A stretch of 64,000 nt of DNA from contig NZ_LECZ01000027.1 of assembly GCF_001022965.1 (NCBI RefSeq), positions 496,001-560,000 of the forward strand, given 5' to 3'. The first letter of the stretch is position 1. Every line of letters starts with the position of its first letter. The notes beneath the pieces are model-generated. The model did no database searches, was not told the DNA's origin, and saw only the letters and a list, made by a program, of their open reading frames with translations. A program made the translations under genes and the position numbers. Below, one piece after another: positions 1 to 7,475 of the stretch. This DNA is from Enterobacter genomosp. O. Its GTDB lineage: Bacteria > Pseudomonadota > Gammaproteobacteria > Enterobacterales > Enterobacteriaceae.

Positions 1-467
1 TAAGTAAATCTGAATAGTTTCTCTCCGAAATGCACGCATGTAAATTCGAATTCAGCCATTTTCTATAGCAAAGCAAAAAGAAGCCGCCTGTAGCAACCTT
101 TATTCGGCGGAATCGATAAGCAACATTAATAATAATGCAAAAAACCTTATAAACCTTACACCAGGTAACGTGTTGAAATGAAATGGTTTCAGTCATGATT
201 AAATTTTCTTTAATAATCCAGGTCTATACAAAATCTTATTTTCCGCATTCATAATCTGTAAGCGGTCAAAATCGAACCACTCCTCGCTCAAGTCAGGTAA
301 ATAAATCAAAATAATTATCTAAACCATATTGCGCAAACCATTGTTATATATAGATAAAAATCGCACAAGCGCAAAATAACGATCAATATCAATGGGTTAC
401 ATCATTGATCAATACCCGATCACGTGCTACACCTAAATCCAGGTAAAAATATTTCATGGAGAAAAGC
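1..467. other. AT-rich gene-free stretch at window edge
   Basis: No coding region is recognisable before the small gene that starts at 468. The sequence is clearly more AT-rich than the rest of the window. Visible elements are a perfect 10-bp palindrome ATTGATCAAT at 404-413 and, just before it, ACGAT-caat-ATCAA at 379-392, which matches 8 of 10 positions of an FNR/CRP-like TTGAT-N4-ATCAA box. Both lie 55-90 bp upstream of the next gene and could be part of its control region. This is inference only; no clear promoter hexamers were fixed. Confidence 0.5.
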
Positions 468-839
468 ATGATGTCATGGCGAGTATTAAGTTCTGTCATT
501 TGCCCTAACACAGGAATCGTTTATTCGCACATTGTTGGCTTGAAATTATTAAGATTAATAATTTGGTACGAGAGTGACATCTATCTTTTGCCAGGAGACA
601 GAATACATACGACAAAAAATGGAATTTTTGTAAATGGCGTATTCAACCAAATATCCCTTTATAACGTCTCACCATACAACGAGAACCTGTGGAATGAGAT
701 AAAAAACAAAATGGCCTGCCCGTTTAATAAGAACCTGGATGCTGAATGCTGCTCATATGCTGAGTATTGCAATGCGCGCAAATGCCCGCACGGATTTGAG
801 ACCACTCCTTTAATAATAAGAGTTCCCCGCGATAGCTAA
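468..839 (+). CDS. Small Cys-rich protein of unknown function
   Basis: This 123-residue product is not one I recognise. I chose the ATG at 468 rather than the in-frame ATG at 456 because GGAGA at 458-462 sits at good ribosome-binding distance from 468 and would lie inside the longer version. The first two thirds are mixed hydrophobic and basic, with no convincing signal peptide or membrane helix. The C-terminal third carries five cysteines in a short stretch (a single C, then CC, then two more C before a His-Gly), which looks like a metal-binding or redox knot. Base composition is much more AT-rich than in neighbouring genes, which suggests horizontal origin. It stands alone: the next gene is convergent. 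Whether it is truly a protein-coding gene is likely but unproven. Confidence 0.6.
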   Translation: MMSWRVLSSVICPNTGIVYSHIVGLKLLRLIIWYESDIYLLPGDRIHTTKNGIFVNGVFNQISLYNVSPYNENLWNEIKNKMACPFNKNLDAECCSYAEYCNARKCPHGFETTPLIIRVPRDS

Positions 840-900
840 TTATTTACTGCATTAACGAACGCTTGCGGAAGGCGCGAAGTCATTTCTTAATACGTATACC

Positions 901-935
901 ATTAATCATTAATCATTAATCATTAATCATTAATC
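901..935. repeat. Heptanucleotide tandem repeat, five copies
   Basis: The 7-bp unit ATTAATC is repeated five times without error. The array overlaps the last codons and the stop codon of the minus-strand LysR gene. The stop is met at the start of the array when read on the minus strand, so changes in copy number would alter only the 3' untranslated part. Confidence 0.9.
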
Positions 936-1853
936 ATCCTGTTGCGCCAGCGACTTCAGCTCCTCCTTAAGCCAGCGGGTCGCGCCCCGCTGGCCGCTGC
1001 GTTTATGCGAGTAAATTTTCACTTCAAACGTGCGTATCGGGAACGGTAAGGCAAATATCCTGAGATCCGCTGCTGCAACCAGCTTCTCAGCGGCGTACCG
1101 GGGGATCGCCATCAGCAGATCGCTTTCCGCTACGATAAACGGCGCGCTGAGCATCGACGGCGTTTTGATCGCGATTTGTCGGGTATACCCCAGCTGCTCG
1201 AGCCGCACATCCAGAACGCCCTGCTTCTCATTCCACGGCGTCACCACCAGGTGGCGGGCCCCGAGATAATCCTCCAGCGTCAGCCTCGTCCGGCTCGCGT
1301 TGCTAATGACCACATACTCATCTTCAAACCAGCCGATCTCTTCCAGTTCCGGATGGCGGATATCATCCTGGGTGCTGAAACCCAGCGCCAGATCCACCTC
1401 GCCCGCCAGCAGTTCCGTCAGCGCCGGGCTGTGCGGCAGGTAGCGCAGTTCAAAACGTAACCCCGGGGCTGCAAGCTGCAGCCTGTGCATCAGGGCCGGG
1501 AAAATACAAAGCGCGGTAAAATCCGTAATTGCAATCTGTAACGTCTCGGTGCTGCTGCCCGCGTCAAACTCCGGCTGCGGGGCCAGTTCGTGATTAAGGA
1601 ACGCCAGTGCGGAAGCAATGGAAGGCGCAAGCTGAGAGGCATACACGCTGGGGGACATGCGATGCCCTTCCCGAAAAAACAGCGGGTCATTCAGGGTGGC
1701 GCGCAAACGCGAGAGCGCATGGCTGAGGGCGGATGTGCTCATCGCCAGCTCATCGGCGGCAAGCCGAACGGAACGGTGGCGGAAGATGGCATCGAAAACG
1801 GGCAGCAGGTTTAAATCAAGGCGTCTCAGCGCCGGATGCATAACATTCATCAT
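930..1853 (-). CDS. LysR-family transcriptional regulator
   Basis: A 307-residue LysR-type regulator of usual family length. The N-terminal winged helix-turn-helix spans about residues 10-70, with the typical order LNLLPVFDAIFRHRSVRLAADEL then SALSHALSRLR, followed by a LysR substrate-binding domain (about 95-300). The style of the N-terminus (RRLDLNLL) resembles the NodD/NahR/LeuO branch rather than the CysB branch. It is divergent from the acetyltransferase gene starting at 1943, with an 89-bp shared gap, the usual arrangement for a LysR protein and its target. That acetyltransferase is therefore the best guess for its regulon. Several ATG codons lie close together at the start and none has a strong Shine-Dalgarno sequence, so the exact start is uncertain by a few residues. 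The inducer is unknown. Confidence 0.85.
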   Translation of the reverse strand: MMNVMHPALRRLDLNLLPVFDAIFRHRSVRLAADELAMSTSALSHALSRLRATLNDPLFFREGHRMSPSVYASQLAPSIASALAFLNHELAPQPEFDAGSSTETLQIAITDFTALCIFPALMHRLQLAAPGLRFELRYLPHSPALTELLAGEVDLALGFSTQDDIRHPELEEIGWFEDEYVVISNASRTRLTLEDYLGARHLVVTPWNEKQGVLDVRLEQLGYTRQIAIKTPSMLSAPFIVAESDLLMAIPRYAAEKLVAAADLRIFALPFPIRTFEVKIYSHKRSGQRGATRWLKEELKSLAQQDD

Positions 1854-1942
1854 TTGTTGATTTCATTGCACTTAATTCTTCGGACAATACTCCGTATGCT
1901 TAACGCCATCAATCGAACGCACGCAAAAAAACAGGATAAACA

Positions 1943-2419
1943 ATGAGCATCACCATTCGTCAGGCCCGCCCCGAAGATGCAGCGGCGATATACGCCATGA
2001 TTTACGAGCTGGCGGTGTATGAAAAAGCGCCGGAAGAAGTGGTTACCACGCCGGAGGAGATCCGGGAAACGCTCTTTGGCGCAGGGACTAAAACCGAGGC
2101 GTTGATCGCGGAGTTTGACGGCAAGATTGCCGGCTATGCCGTGTTCTTTACCAGCTATTCAACCTGGCTCGGACGCAACGGGATTTATATGGAAGACCTT
2201 TACGTGTCTCCGGAGTATCGCAGTAAAGGCGCGGGCAGAGCGATGCTGAAACATATCGCGCAGCTGGCGGTAACGCGGCAATGCGGTCGCCTTGAATGGA
2301 GCGTGCTTGACTGGAACCAGCCCGCCATCGACTTTTACCTGAGCATTGGCGCGCTGCCGCAGTCCGAATGGGTACGCTATCGTCTTGATGGCGAAGCGCT
2401 GCTGAAATTTGCCGAATAA
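1943..2419 (+). CDS. GNAT acetyltransferase, SSAT-like
   Basis: A 158-residue cytoplasmic N-acetyltransferase of the GNAT superfamily, using acetyl-CoA to acetylate an amine. The core is easy to see: IRQARPEDAAAI at the N-terminus, YMEDLYVSPEYRSKGAGRAML as beta4 and the acetyl-CoA pyrophosphate loop (R/Q-x-x-G-x-G/A form), and DWNQPAIDFYLSIGA near the end. The order and wording of these blocks resemble the eukaryotic spermidine/spermine and thialysine acetyltransferase branch (SSAT1/SSAT2) more than RimI-type enzymes, so a small polyamine or lysine-analogue substrate is a reasonable guess. AGGAT lies just upstream of the ATG. It is divergent from the LysR gene, its probable regulator, and is followed by a good terminator, so it is probably a single-gene unit. 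Confidence 0.85.
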   Translation: MSITIRQARPEDAAAIYAMIYELAVYEKAPEEVVTTPEEIRETLFGAGTKTEALIAEFDGKIAGYAVFFTSYSTWLGRNGIYMEDLYVSPEYRSKGAGRAMLKHIAQLAVTRQCGRLEWSVLDWNQPAIDFYLSIGALPQSEWVRYRLDGEALLKFAE

Positions 2420-2436
2420 CAGCCTCTTACTGCGCG

Positions 2437-2462
2437 AAGATCCCGGCCGGGCGGGATCTTTT
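2437..2462 (+). terminator. Rho-independent terminator after the acetyltransferase
   Basis: An 8-bp perfect stem (AAGATCCC with GGGATCTT) around an 8-nt GC-rich loop, ending in a short T run, lies 17 bp after the acetyltransferase stop codon. Confidence 0.8.
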
Positions 2463-2549
2463 CCTGCGCCGCCCCTGTCCGTGCCGCCTTAAAAGATGCT
2501 GAGTCTGTGCTACCATTCCATAAATTTCATAAACATATTGCAGAACGCC

Positions 2550-3218
2550 ATGACGACAGCCCCCTTTATCCGCCCTCAGCTCACCCTGCCAGACGGTGCC
2601 GACAAACTGCTGCTGCACTCCTGCTGCGCCCCCTGCTCGGGTGAAGTGATGGAGGCCATCCAGGCCTCGGGAATTGACTACACCATTTTTTTCTATAACC
2701 CCAATATCCATCCACAAAAGGAATACCTCATCCGCAAGGAAGAGAATATTCGGTTTGCGGAAAAACACGGCGTGCCCTTTGTTGATGCTGATTACGACAC
2801 CGATAACTGGTTTGAGCGCGCGAAAGGCATGGAGTGGGAACCCGAGCGCGGCGTCCGCTGCACCATGTGCTTCGATATGCGCTTCGAGCGCACGGCGCTC
2901 TATGCGGCAGAAAATGGCTTTAGCGTCATCAGTAGCTCGCTGGGGATCTCCCGCTGGAAGAACATGCAGCAGATAAACGACTGCGGCCAGCGTGCGGCAG
3001 CGCGCTATCCGGGCATGATCTACTGGGACTACAACTGGCGCAAACAGGGCGGTTCGTCCCGCATGATTGAGATCAGCAAGCGGGAGCAGTTCTACCAGCA
3101 GGAGTATTGCGGATGCGTTTACTCGCTCAGGGACAGCAACCTGCACCGCAAGTCTCAGGGCCGCCCGCTTATCCGCATTGGCACCCTGTATTACGGTCAG
3201 GATGAGAATGAGAAATAA
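2550..3218 (+). CDS. queH: Epoxyqueuosine reductase QueH
   Basis: QueH (formerly DUF208) reduces epoxyqueuosine to queuosine, the last step of queuosine formation at position 34 of GUN-anticodon tRNAs. It is unrelated in sequence to QueG, the cobalamin-dependent enzyme used by E. coli. The 222-residue product shows the family hallmarks: [12 protein letters not shown] with Cys25, Cys26 and Cys29, a downstream C-x2-C pair (Cys104, Cys107), [10 protein letters not shown], and a C-terminal CGC (Cys187, Cys189) near YSLRDSN. These cysteines hold an iron-sulfur cluster and a second metal in studied members. I chose ATG 2550 because an upstream in-frame ATG (2496) would only add a poorly conserved extension. 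No other queuosine gene is nearby. Whether this genome also has QueG cannot be seen here. Confidence 0.9.
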   Translation: MTTAPFIRPQLTLPDGADKLLLHSCCAPCSGEVMEAIQASGIDYTIFFYNPNIHPQKEYLIRKEENIRFAEKHGVPFVDADYDTDNWFERAKGMEWEPERGVRCTMCFDMRFERTALYAAENGFSVISSSLGISRWKNMQQINDCGQRAAARYPGMIYWDYNWRKQGGSSRMIEISKREQFYQQEYCGCVYSLRDSNLHRKSQGRPLIRIGTLYYGQDENEK

Positions 3219-3337
3219 CGGGTTTGCGACATAGAGATATATCCGAAAACAGCCGTATCGGATGACGAAATTAGCCTTTCGTCTCTCACATCTGCAAAGA
3301 GAGGCTATCCTTTAAGTGTCAACACAAGGAGGCAAAA

Positions 3338-3610
3338 ATGTCTGATTTCGGTACCGATAAAAACACCCAGTTCGCTGAAGACAAAGCAAAAAATAAACTT
3401 GATGAACTTGCAGGCTCAGCGCAGCAGCAGTTTGGTGAATTTGTTGATTCACCAAAGCATCAGGTAAAAGGCGCGGCAAAAAAATATGCAGCCCAGGCCA
3501 GCGACGCCGTTTCTGATGTTACTGAAGCGGTTAGAAATAACCCCCTCACCGGCCTCGTTGCAGCGGGTGCAGTGGGTATTGTTCTCGGCCTGTTGCTGGG
3601 TCGAAAATAA
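3338..3610 (+). CDS. DUF883 (ElaB/YqjD-type) membrane-anchored protein
   Basis: A 90-residue protein with a long hydrophilic Ala/Lys/Gln-rich helical part (about 10-62) and one C-terminal transmembrane helix rich in Gly and Ala (NNPLTGLVAAGAVGIVLGLLLGRK). This is the build of the DUF883 family (ElaB, YqjD, YgaM in E. coli). E. coli members are RpoS-controlled inner-membrane proteins that bind ribosomes in stationary phase. The N-terminal part is somewhat CsbD-like in composition. A very strong Shine-Dalgarno sequence (AAGGAGG) stands 6 bp before the ATG, in line with high expression of a small protein. It is flanked by a terminator at 3611 and is monocistronic. Confidence 0.8.
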   Translation: MSDFGTDKNTQFAEDKAKNKLDELAGSAQQQFGEFVDSPKHQVKGAAKKYAAQASDAVSDVTEAVRNNPLTGLVAAGAVGIVLGLLLGRK

Positions 3611-3639
3611 ATAAAGGCCCTTCGGGGCTTTATTTTTTC
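3611..3639. terminator. Bidirectional terminator between convergent genes
   Basis: A hairpin formed by ATAAAGGCCC and GGGCTTTAT around a TTCG loop, with one bulged G, is followed by six T on the plus strand. It fills the gap between the DUF883 gene and the convergent EAL gene, whose stop is at 3640. Confidence 0.85.
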
Positions 3640-5103
3640 TTAGCTGAACATGCGGACCATGCGGTCCAGTTCTTCCTCTTTCACGGCTCGCGATAAATAA
3701 TAGCCCTGAAAGTTCTTGATCCCCATCGCAGCTAATTTTTCAAACTTTTCCTCACTATCTACCCCCTCGGCAATGCAGTCCGTTCCGGTCATATCGCTAT
3801 AAATCTGTATCGCTTTGATCAGATTATAGTCGTTGTCATTTGCCACAAAATGCTCGACGATGTCCCTGTCCAGTTTGAGCCCGTCAAAATGTACCTGCCG
3901 CACCGGGAACATGGTTTGGTGATTAGAGAAGCAGTCATCCAGAAACAATCTACACCCCGTATTGCGTAAATGCCGCATGGTTTCAGGGATCCTCTTGTCC
4001 TTCGTGACGTCAATATCCTCTGCAAATTCAAAGACCAGCTTTTCGGCCCACTGTGGTTTGAGCAACATACTGATAGCTTTACGCGCCATATCCGGTAAGG
4101 CATTCCCGGAAGCTAGCCGAGGGGGAATGTTAACCGAAAAATAATATTTCCCATTATATTTATTAATCCCAGAAACGGCAGCATGAATGACTAACGCCGT
4201 CATTTTTAGCCATATTTCATAATTGCAAATATCGGTCAAAAAATTGGCTGGCTTGACAATTTTACCGTTTTTATTCCAGCGAATAAGAATTTCAAACCCT
4301 ACCCCTTTTTTATCACGATCGGTAATGATCTGATAGGCAGGAAATATCTCTTTTTTATGTAATGCTTTAAAAATCTCCACTTCTTTATCCGTAAACCCAG
4401 CATTTTGACTCTGACGCTTAATGCTACCTTCCGCTTTAAAGTTGTGAGGATCGTGCAACCAGCGTTTAATCAAATGTAATTTCAGCACACCTTCTTTGCG
4501 ATGTGTATATACCGTTTTATTGGAAAGCGCCATTTTGTCGCATAATTGTTTGACAGACATACCGCGGTAGAAATGCAACAAAACGTCTATCTCTCTTCTT
4601 GTTAACCACTTTAGATTTTCTTGCGCAGAAATAGCCTTATTGTAATCGCGTAATAGGCGCGAGCGATCGTTAAATCCATTATGGTGCGTGTCGAAACAGC
4701 TTATAATGTCAGAAATGCTGGCAATACGAATTAATGATAACTGATGGGTGTTATTTAAAAGACTGCCCAGCGTGCGATATAACCAGCCGTCAGGTATATC
4801 ACCATACAGCGTGACGCGTCGAATAACCGGAAGCACATTAAGGAGGGATGCCAACCGCTTCAGGCTCTCCAGAAGATTGATAATACCTTTACCAAGAAAT
4901 ACCACGATGCGAGCATTATGATTTAAAAGGATATTTTCCACATCCTGTGGCGATACCTCGTCTCCGTTAAAGTGAATATGCGACGCCTGTATTCCGTACT
5001 TGTTAAGCATCAGACTATATCCCTGGAACGTGAAACCGCAGGCTGAGATGACAAATGATTGTTCATCGCAAGCCCCATTTACGAGAGAAACCTTGTGGGT
5101 CAT
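3640..5103 (-). CDS. LuxR-type HTH plus EAL-domain protein
   Basis: A 487-residue fusion of a DNA-binding and a cyclic-di-GMP phosphodiesterase-type domain. Residues 1-155 form a receiver-like alpha/beta region that I cannot assign. Residues 164-212 are a LuxR-type helix-turn-helix (LTRREIDVLLHFYRGMSVKQLC, then SNKTVYTHR). Residues 250-487 are an EAL domain. Catalytic positions mostly survive: Glu271 (EIL in place of EAL), Asn325, Glu359, Asp389-Asp390, Lys410, Glu446 and Gln466. The loop after the Asp pair, normally DDFGTG, reads DDCFSN, so activity may be reduced or the domain may be a sensor. The design recalls YahA of E. coli. AGGAG lies 6 bp before the start. It sits between a small membrane protein and the adhesin locus and may link c-di-GMP to adhesin expression, which is inference from position only. 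Confidence 0.85.
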   Translation of the reverse strand: MTHKVSLVNGACDEQSFVISACGFTFQGYSLMLNKYGIQASHIHFNGDEVSPQDVENILLNHNARIVVFLGKGIINLLESLKRLASLLNVLPVIRRVTLYGDIPDGWLYRTLGSLLNNTHQLSLIRIASISDIISCFDTHHNGFNDRSRLLRDYNKAISAQENLKWLTRREIDVLLHFYRGMSVKQLCDKMALSNKTVYTHRKEGVLKLHLIKRWLHDPHNFKAEGSIKRQSQNAGFTDKEVEIFKALHKKEIFPAYQIITDRDKKGVGFEILIRWNKNGKIVKPANFLTDICNYEIWLKMTALVIHAAVSGINKYNGKYYFSVNIPPRLASGNALPDMARKAISMLLKPQWAEKLVFEFAEDIDVTKDKRIPETMRHLRNTGCRLFLDDCFSNHQTMFPVRQVHFDGLKLDRDIVEHFVANDNDYNLIKAIQIYSDMTGTDCIAEGVDSEEKFEKLAAMGIKNFQGYYLSRAVKEEELDRMVRMFS

Positions 5104-5380
5104 AACCTGCTCCTGGGCACCAAAGCGCCATTTCTAATTTTGAATGCGTAAAATTTAATGCATATGCTGTGAATATTAATTTTAGCGTACCAACGCCGGG
5201 TAAGAAACAGTTCTCAGCGGAACATCTTTGCGTTTATCACCTGATGCCACATAGCCCGCAAATATACTTTTCTTTTCAAATAACCTCGGTAAATACTTCC
5301 TTCTCAGGGTATAATGAAAATTCCGAAAAAGAAGACTGGATACTTCATCTATCGGCTCATTCAAATACGAGAAAAACGCT

Positions 5381-6265
5381 ATGGATAATCATATCTCATC
5401 CAGGGCCTTGCTACATCGAAGGGATGTTATTAAGAGCAACCCGCGATTCGGCGAGGCAATATTAGAGCACTACACAATTAATGACGCCATCTACAAAAAA
5501 CAACCTTTGTTCTACAAGACAATGCTGCAGGAATCACGATTCAATATTATTCTCTCCATGTGCTGCTTTATTTTTGGGAATCAGGCCGAATCCGTTTCAG
5601 AAATTAAAGAGTTATGTTCTCGCTATAAGATAGCCAGCCCCAACAGCGTTATTGCGATCATTACCATACTCAGAACTACCGGGCGCATCCGGACCTGGCG
5701 CTGCACGGAAGACCGACGCAAAACCCGAATCGCGCCAACCGAGAAAGGGTTGAATGAACTTAAGCGTTATATGTCCGGCGCATTTTTGCCGGTGAGTATT
5801 CTTTACCCGACATTTAATATCAATGTTAACCTGCTGGATAATGACGCATTAAGAAATAATTTCTTCCGCCGCGCGGCTGAATATCTCTTTCGGGGGTTGA
5901 CGTTCAGAAAGGTGTTGCCTGAAGTGGGATTATTTATCGATAAGGACGGGGGGCGAATGATTATGCTCTATATTTACCTGCAGGCCATGAAAAACAAATC
6001 CGCTCACGGTGCAATCATTACCTATTCAGCCAGCACGCTCGCCAAAGAATTTTATGTTTCGCGCATCCACGTCAACCGGATTATTAAATCGGCACAGGAG
6101 GCGGGTTATCTGAAAGATCGCGGTGATGGTCGGATGTCGATATACCCGGCGTTTATCGAACTGGTCGAAAATTACGCCGGATTATATTTTGCCTACGTCA
6201 CGCACTACATTAACGTTGTACCTAAAGAGCGACGCCATGCTCATCACATGACGTCAACGGTATAA
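5381..6265 (+). CDS. Winged-helix regulator beside the adhesin locus
   Basis: A 294-residue protein I cannot name. Two helix-turn-helix-like parts are visible. One is at about residues 70-130 (EIKELCSRYKIASPNSV, then ITILRTTGRIRTWRCTEDRRKTRIAPTEKG), which reads like a MarR/PadR winged helix with its basic wing. The other is at about 210-250 (STLAKEFYVSRIHVNRIIKSAQEAGYL, then DGRMSIYPAF). A protein with two such units probably binds DNA and regulates transcription. It lies divergent from the EAL-domain gene across a 277-bp gap and convergent to the type I secretion genes, so control of the adhesin operon is a fair hypothesis. The Shine-Dalgarno sequence is weak (GAG at 11 bp). No sensor domain is evident. 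Confidence 0.6.
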   Translation: MDNHISSRALLHRRDVIKSNPRFGEAILEHYTINDAIYKKQPLFYKTMLQESRFNIILSMCCFIFGNQAESVSEIKELCSRYKIASPNSVIAIITILRTTGRIRTWRCTEDRRKTRIAPTEKGLNELKRYMSGAFLPVSILYPTFNINVNLLDNDALRNNFFRRAAEYLFRGLTFRKVLPEVGLFIDKDGGRMIMLYIYLQAMKNKSAHGAIITYSASTLAKEFYVSRIHVNRIIKSAQEAGYLKDRGDGRMSIYPAFIELVENYAGLYFAYVTHYINVVPKERRHAHHMTSTV

Positions 6266-6271
6266 GCAGCA

Positions 6272-6298
6272 GGCGTTCGGCATCCCGAACGCCGTTTT
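6272..6298. terminator. Strong hairpin between convergent genes
   Basis: A perfect 9-bp stem (GGCGTTCGG with CCGAACGCC) and a CATC loop, followed by GTTTT, lies between the winged-helix regulator and the adaptor gene of the secretion system. It probably serves both strands. Confidence 0.85.
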
Positions 6299-6299
6299 C

Positions 6300-7475
6300 C
6301 TATCTTTCCCGCAGCGCCTCTTTTGCCTTATTCAGCGGTTTCAACAGATAATCCAGAATCGTTTTGCTGCCCGTTTTTATATCAACGGTGGCAATCATGC
6401 CCGGAAAGACGGGGAAGTCTTTACCCTGCTTATTGGTCAGATGGTTGCTGTCGGTACGGATATAAACGCGATAGTAGTAAACATCTTTTTTCACCTCGTC
6501 CTGCAGGGTGTCCGGGGAAATCATGGTCACTTCTCCTTCCAGCCCACCGTAAATGGAGTAGTCATAGGCCGTAATTTTCACCAGCGCTTTCTGGCCTGGA
6601 TGGATAAACGCCACGTCGCGCGGCGAAATTTTCGCCTCAACCACCATCTGGTCGTCTAACGGGACCAGGCTCATCAGCTTGCCGTTCGGCGGGATAACGC
6701 CTCCCACGGTGGTGACGTCAATATCCTTCACGATGCCGCGCACCGGGGCATTGAAGGTCAGCCTGGTCAGGGAGTCTTCGCGCCCTTTCATCACCGAACG
6801 CTGGGCTTCAATTTCCGCATTGGCTTTCGCCAGCTCCTCACGGGCGCGAACGTAATACTGGTTTTTCATCTCGGTGATTTTATTCTCAAGCTCGTTTTTT
6901 TGACGCTCAAGACGTAACACCTCAACCTTGCTCGCCGCCCCCTGCGTTACCAGCGGACGAGTGAGCGATAGCTCGCGCTGAACCAGCTCGGCGCCCTGCC
7001 GTAATCCGGCCAGCCCTTTTTCGAGGCTTTCGCGACGGGACTGGTAAAGCGCCGTTTCCTGTTTGACCAGCTCAACGTCGTCATCCAGCTCGTCGGGGAA
7101 CGCGAGTTCCGTGTCGTTCACTTCGGCCTTCAGGCGCGCGGCGGTAGCCATCGCGGCATTCAGACGAGACTCACTCTCCAGCACGCTTGACTCGGTTTTC
7201 GTCCGGTCAAGCTGCGCGAGCTGCTGTCCGCGTTCGACAATATCGCCTTCGCGCACCATCAGGCTGTGAATAATGCCGCCTTCCAGGGACTGAATCACCT
7301 GCTCGTGAGAAGAGGGGATCACCTTGCCGCTGCCGGTCGTCACTTCATCAAGGTCAAACAGGCTCGCCCAGGCAATAAACACCGCCAGCAGGGCGAACAG
7401 CGACCATGCTACCAGTGACGAGCGCGGCAGGCGTGGCTCTTTCAGACGACTATTGAAACGCGAGAAATCATTCAT
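6300..7475 (-). CDS. Type I secretion periplasmic adaptor, HlyD/LapC family
   Basis: A 391-residue membrane-fusion protein that joins the inner-membrane ABC exporter to the outer-membrane channel during adhesin export. A short cytoplasmic N-terminus is followed by one transmembrane helix (about 21-41). Then come the first half of a lipoyl/barrel-sandwich domain (SGKVIPSSHEQVIQSLEGG), a long coiled-coil hairpin rich in Glu, Arg and Lys (about 100-230), the second lipoyl half (TFNAPVRGIVKDI) and a beta-barrel C-terminus ending in the typical PVFPGMIATVDIKTG and LKPLNKAKEALRER. The start ATG overlaps the stop of the exporter gene by four bases (ATGA), so the two are translationally coupled. Corresponds to BapD/LapC in known adhesin systems. 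Confidence 0.92.
   Translation of the reverse strand: MNDFSRFNSRLKEPRLPRSSLVAWSLFALLAVFIAWASLFDLDEVTTGSGKVIPSSHEQVIQSLEGGIIHSLMVREGDIVERGQQLAQLDRTKTESSVLESESRLNAAMATAARLKAEVNDTELAFPDELDDDVELVKQETALYQSRRESLEKGLAGLRQGAELVQRELSLTRPLVTQGAASKVEVLRLERQKNELENKITEMKNQYYVRAREELAKANAEIEAQRSVMKGREDSLTRLTFNAPVRGIVKDIDVTTVGGVIPPNGKLMSLVPLDDQMVVEAKISPRDVAFIHPGQKALVKITAYDYSIYGGLEGEVTMISPDTLQDEVKKDVYYYRVYIRTDSNHLTNKQGKDFPVFPGMIATVDIKTGSKTILDYLLKPLNKAKEALRER

Noticed and set aside
379..392. FNR binding site upstream of the small orphan gene
   Set aside because: Matches only 8 of 10 consensus bases in an AT-rich stretch where such matches arise easily. It is mentioned in the region description only.
901..935. 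Heptamer array as a phase-variation switch of the LysR protein
   Set aside because: Read on the minus strand, the stop codon is met at the beginning of the array, so copy-number changes do not shift any sense codons.
3241..3263. Hairpin ATCCGA-N11-TCGGAT after queH as a terminator
   Set aside because: The stem is short and no T run follows on either strand.
5169..5465. 98-codon plus-strand frame overlapping the start of the winged-helix regulator
   Set aside because: No ribosome-binding site, no similarity to a known family, and an 85-bp overlap with a much better gene. It is treated as part of the divergent control region.
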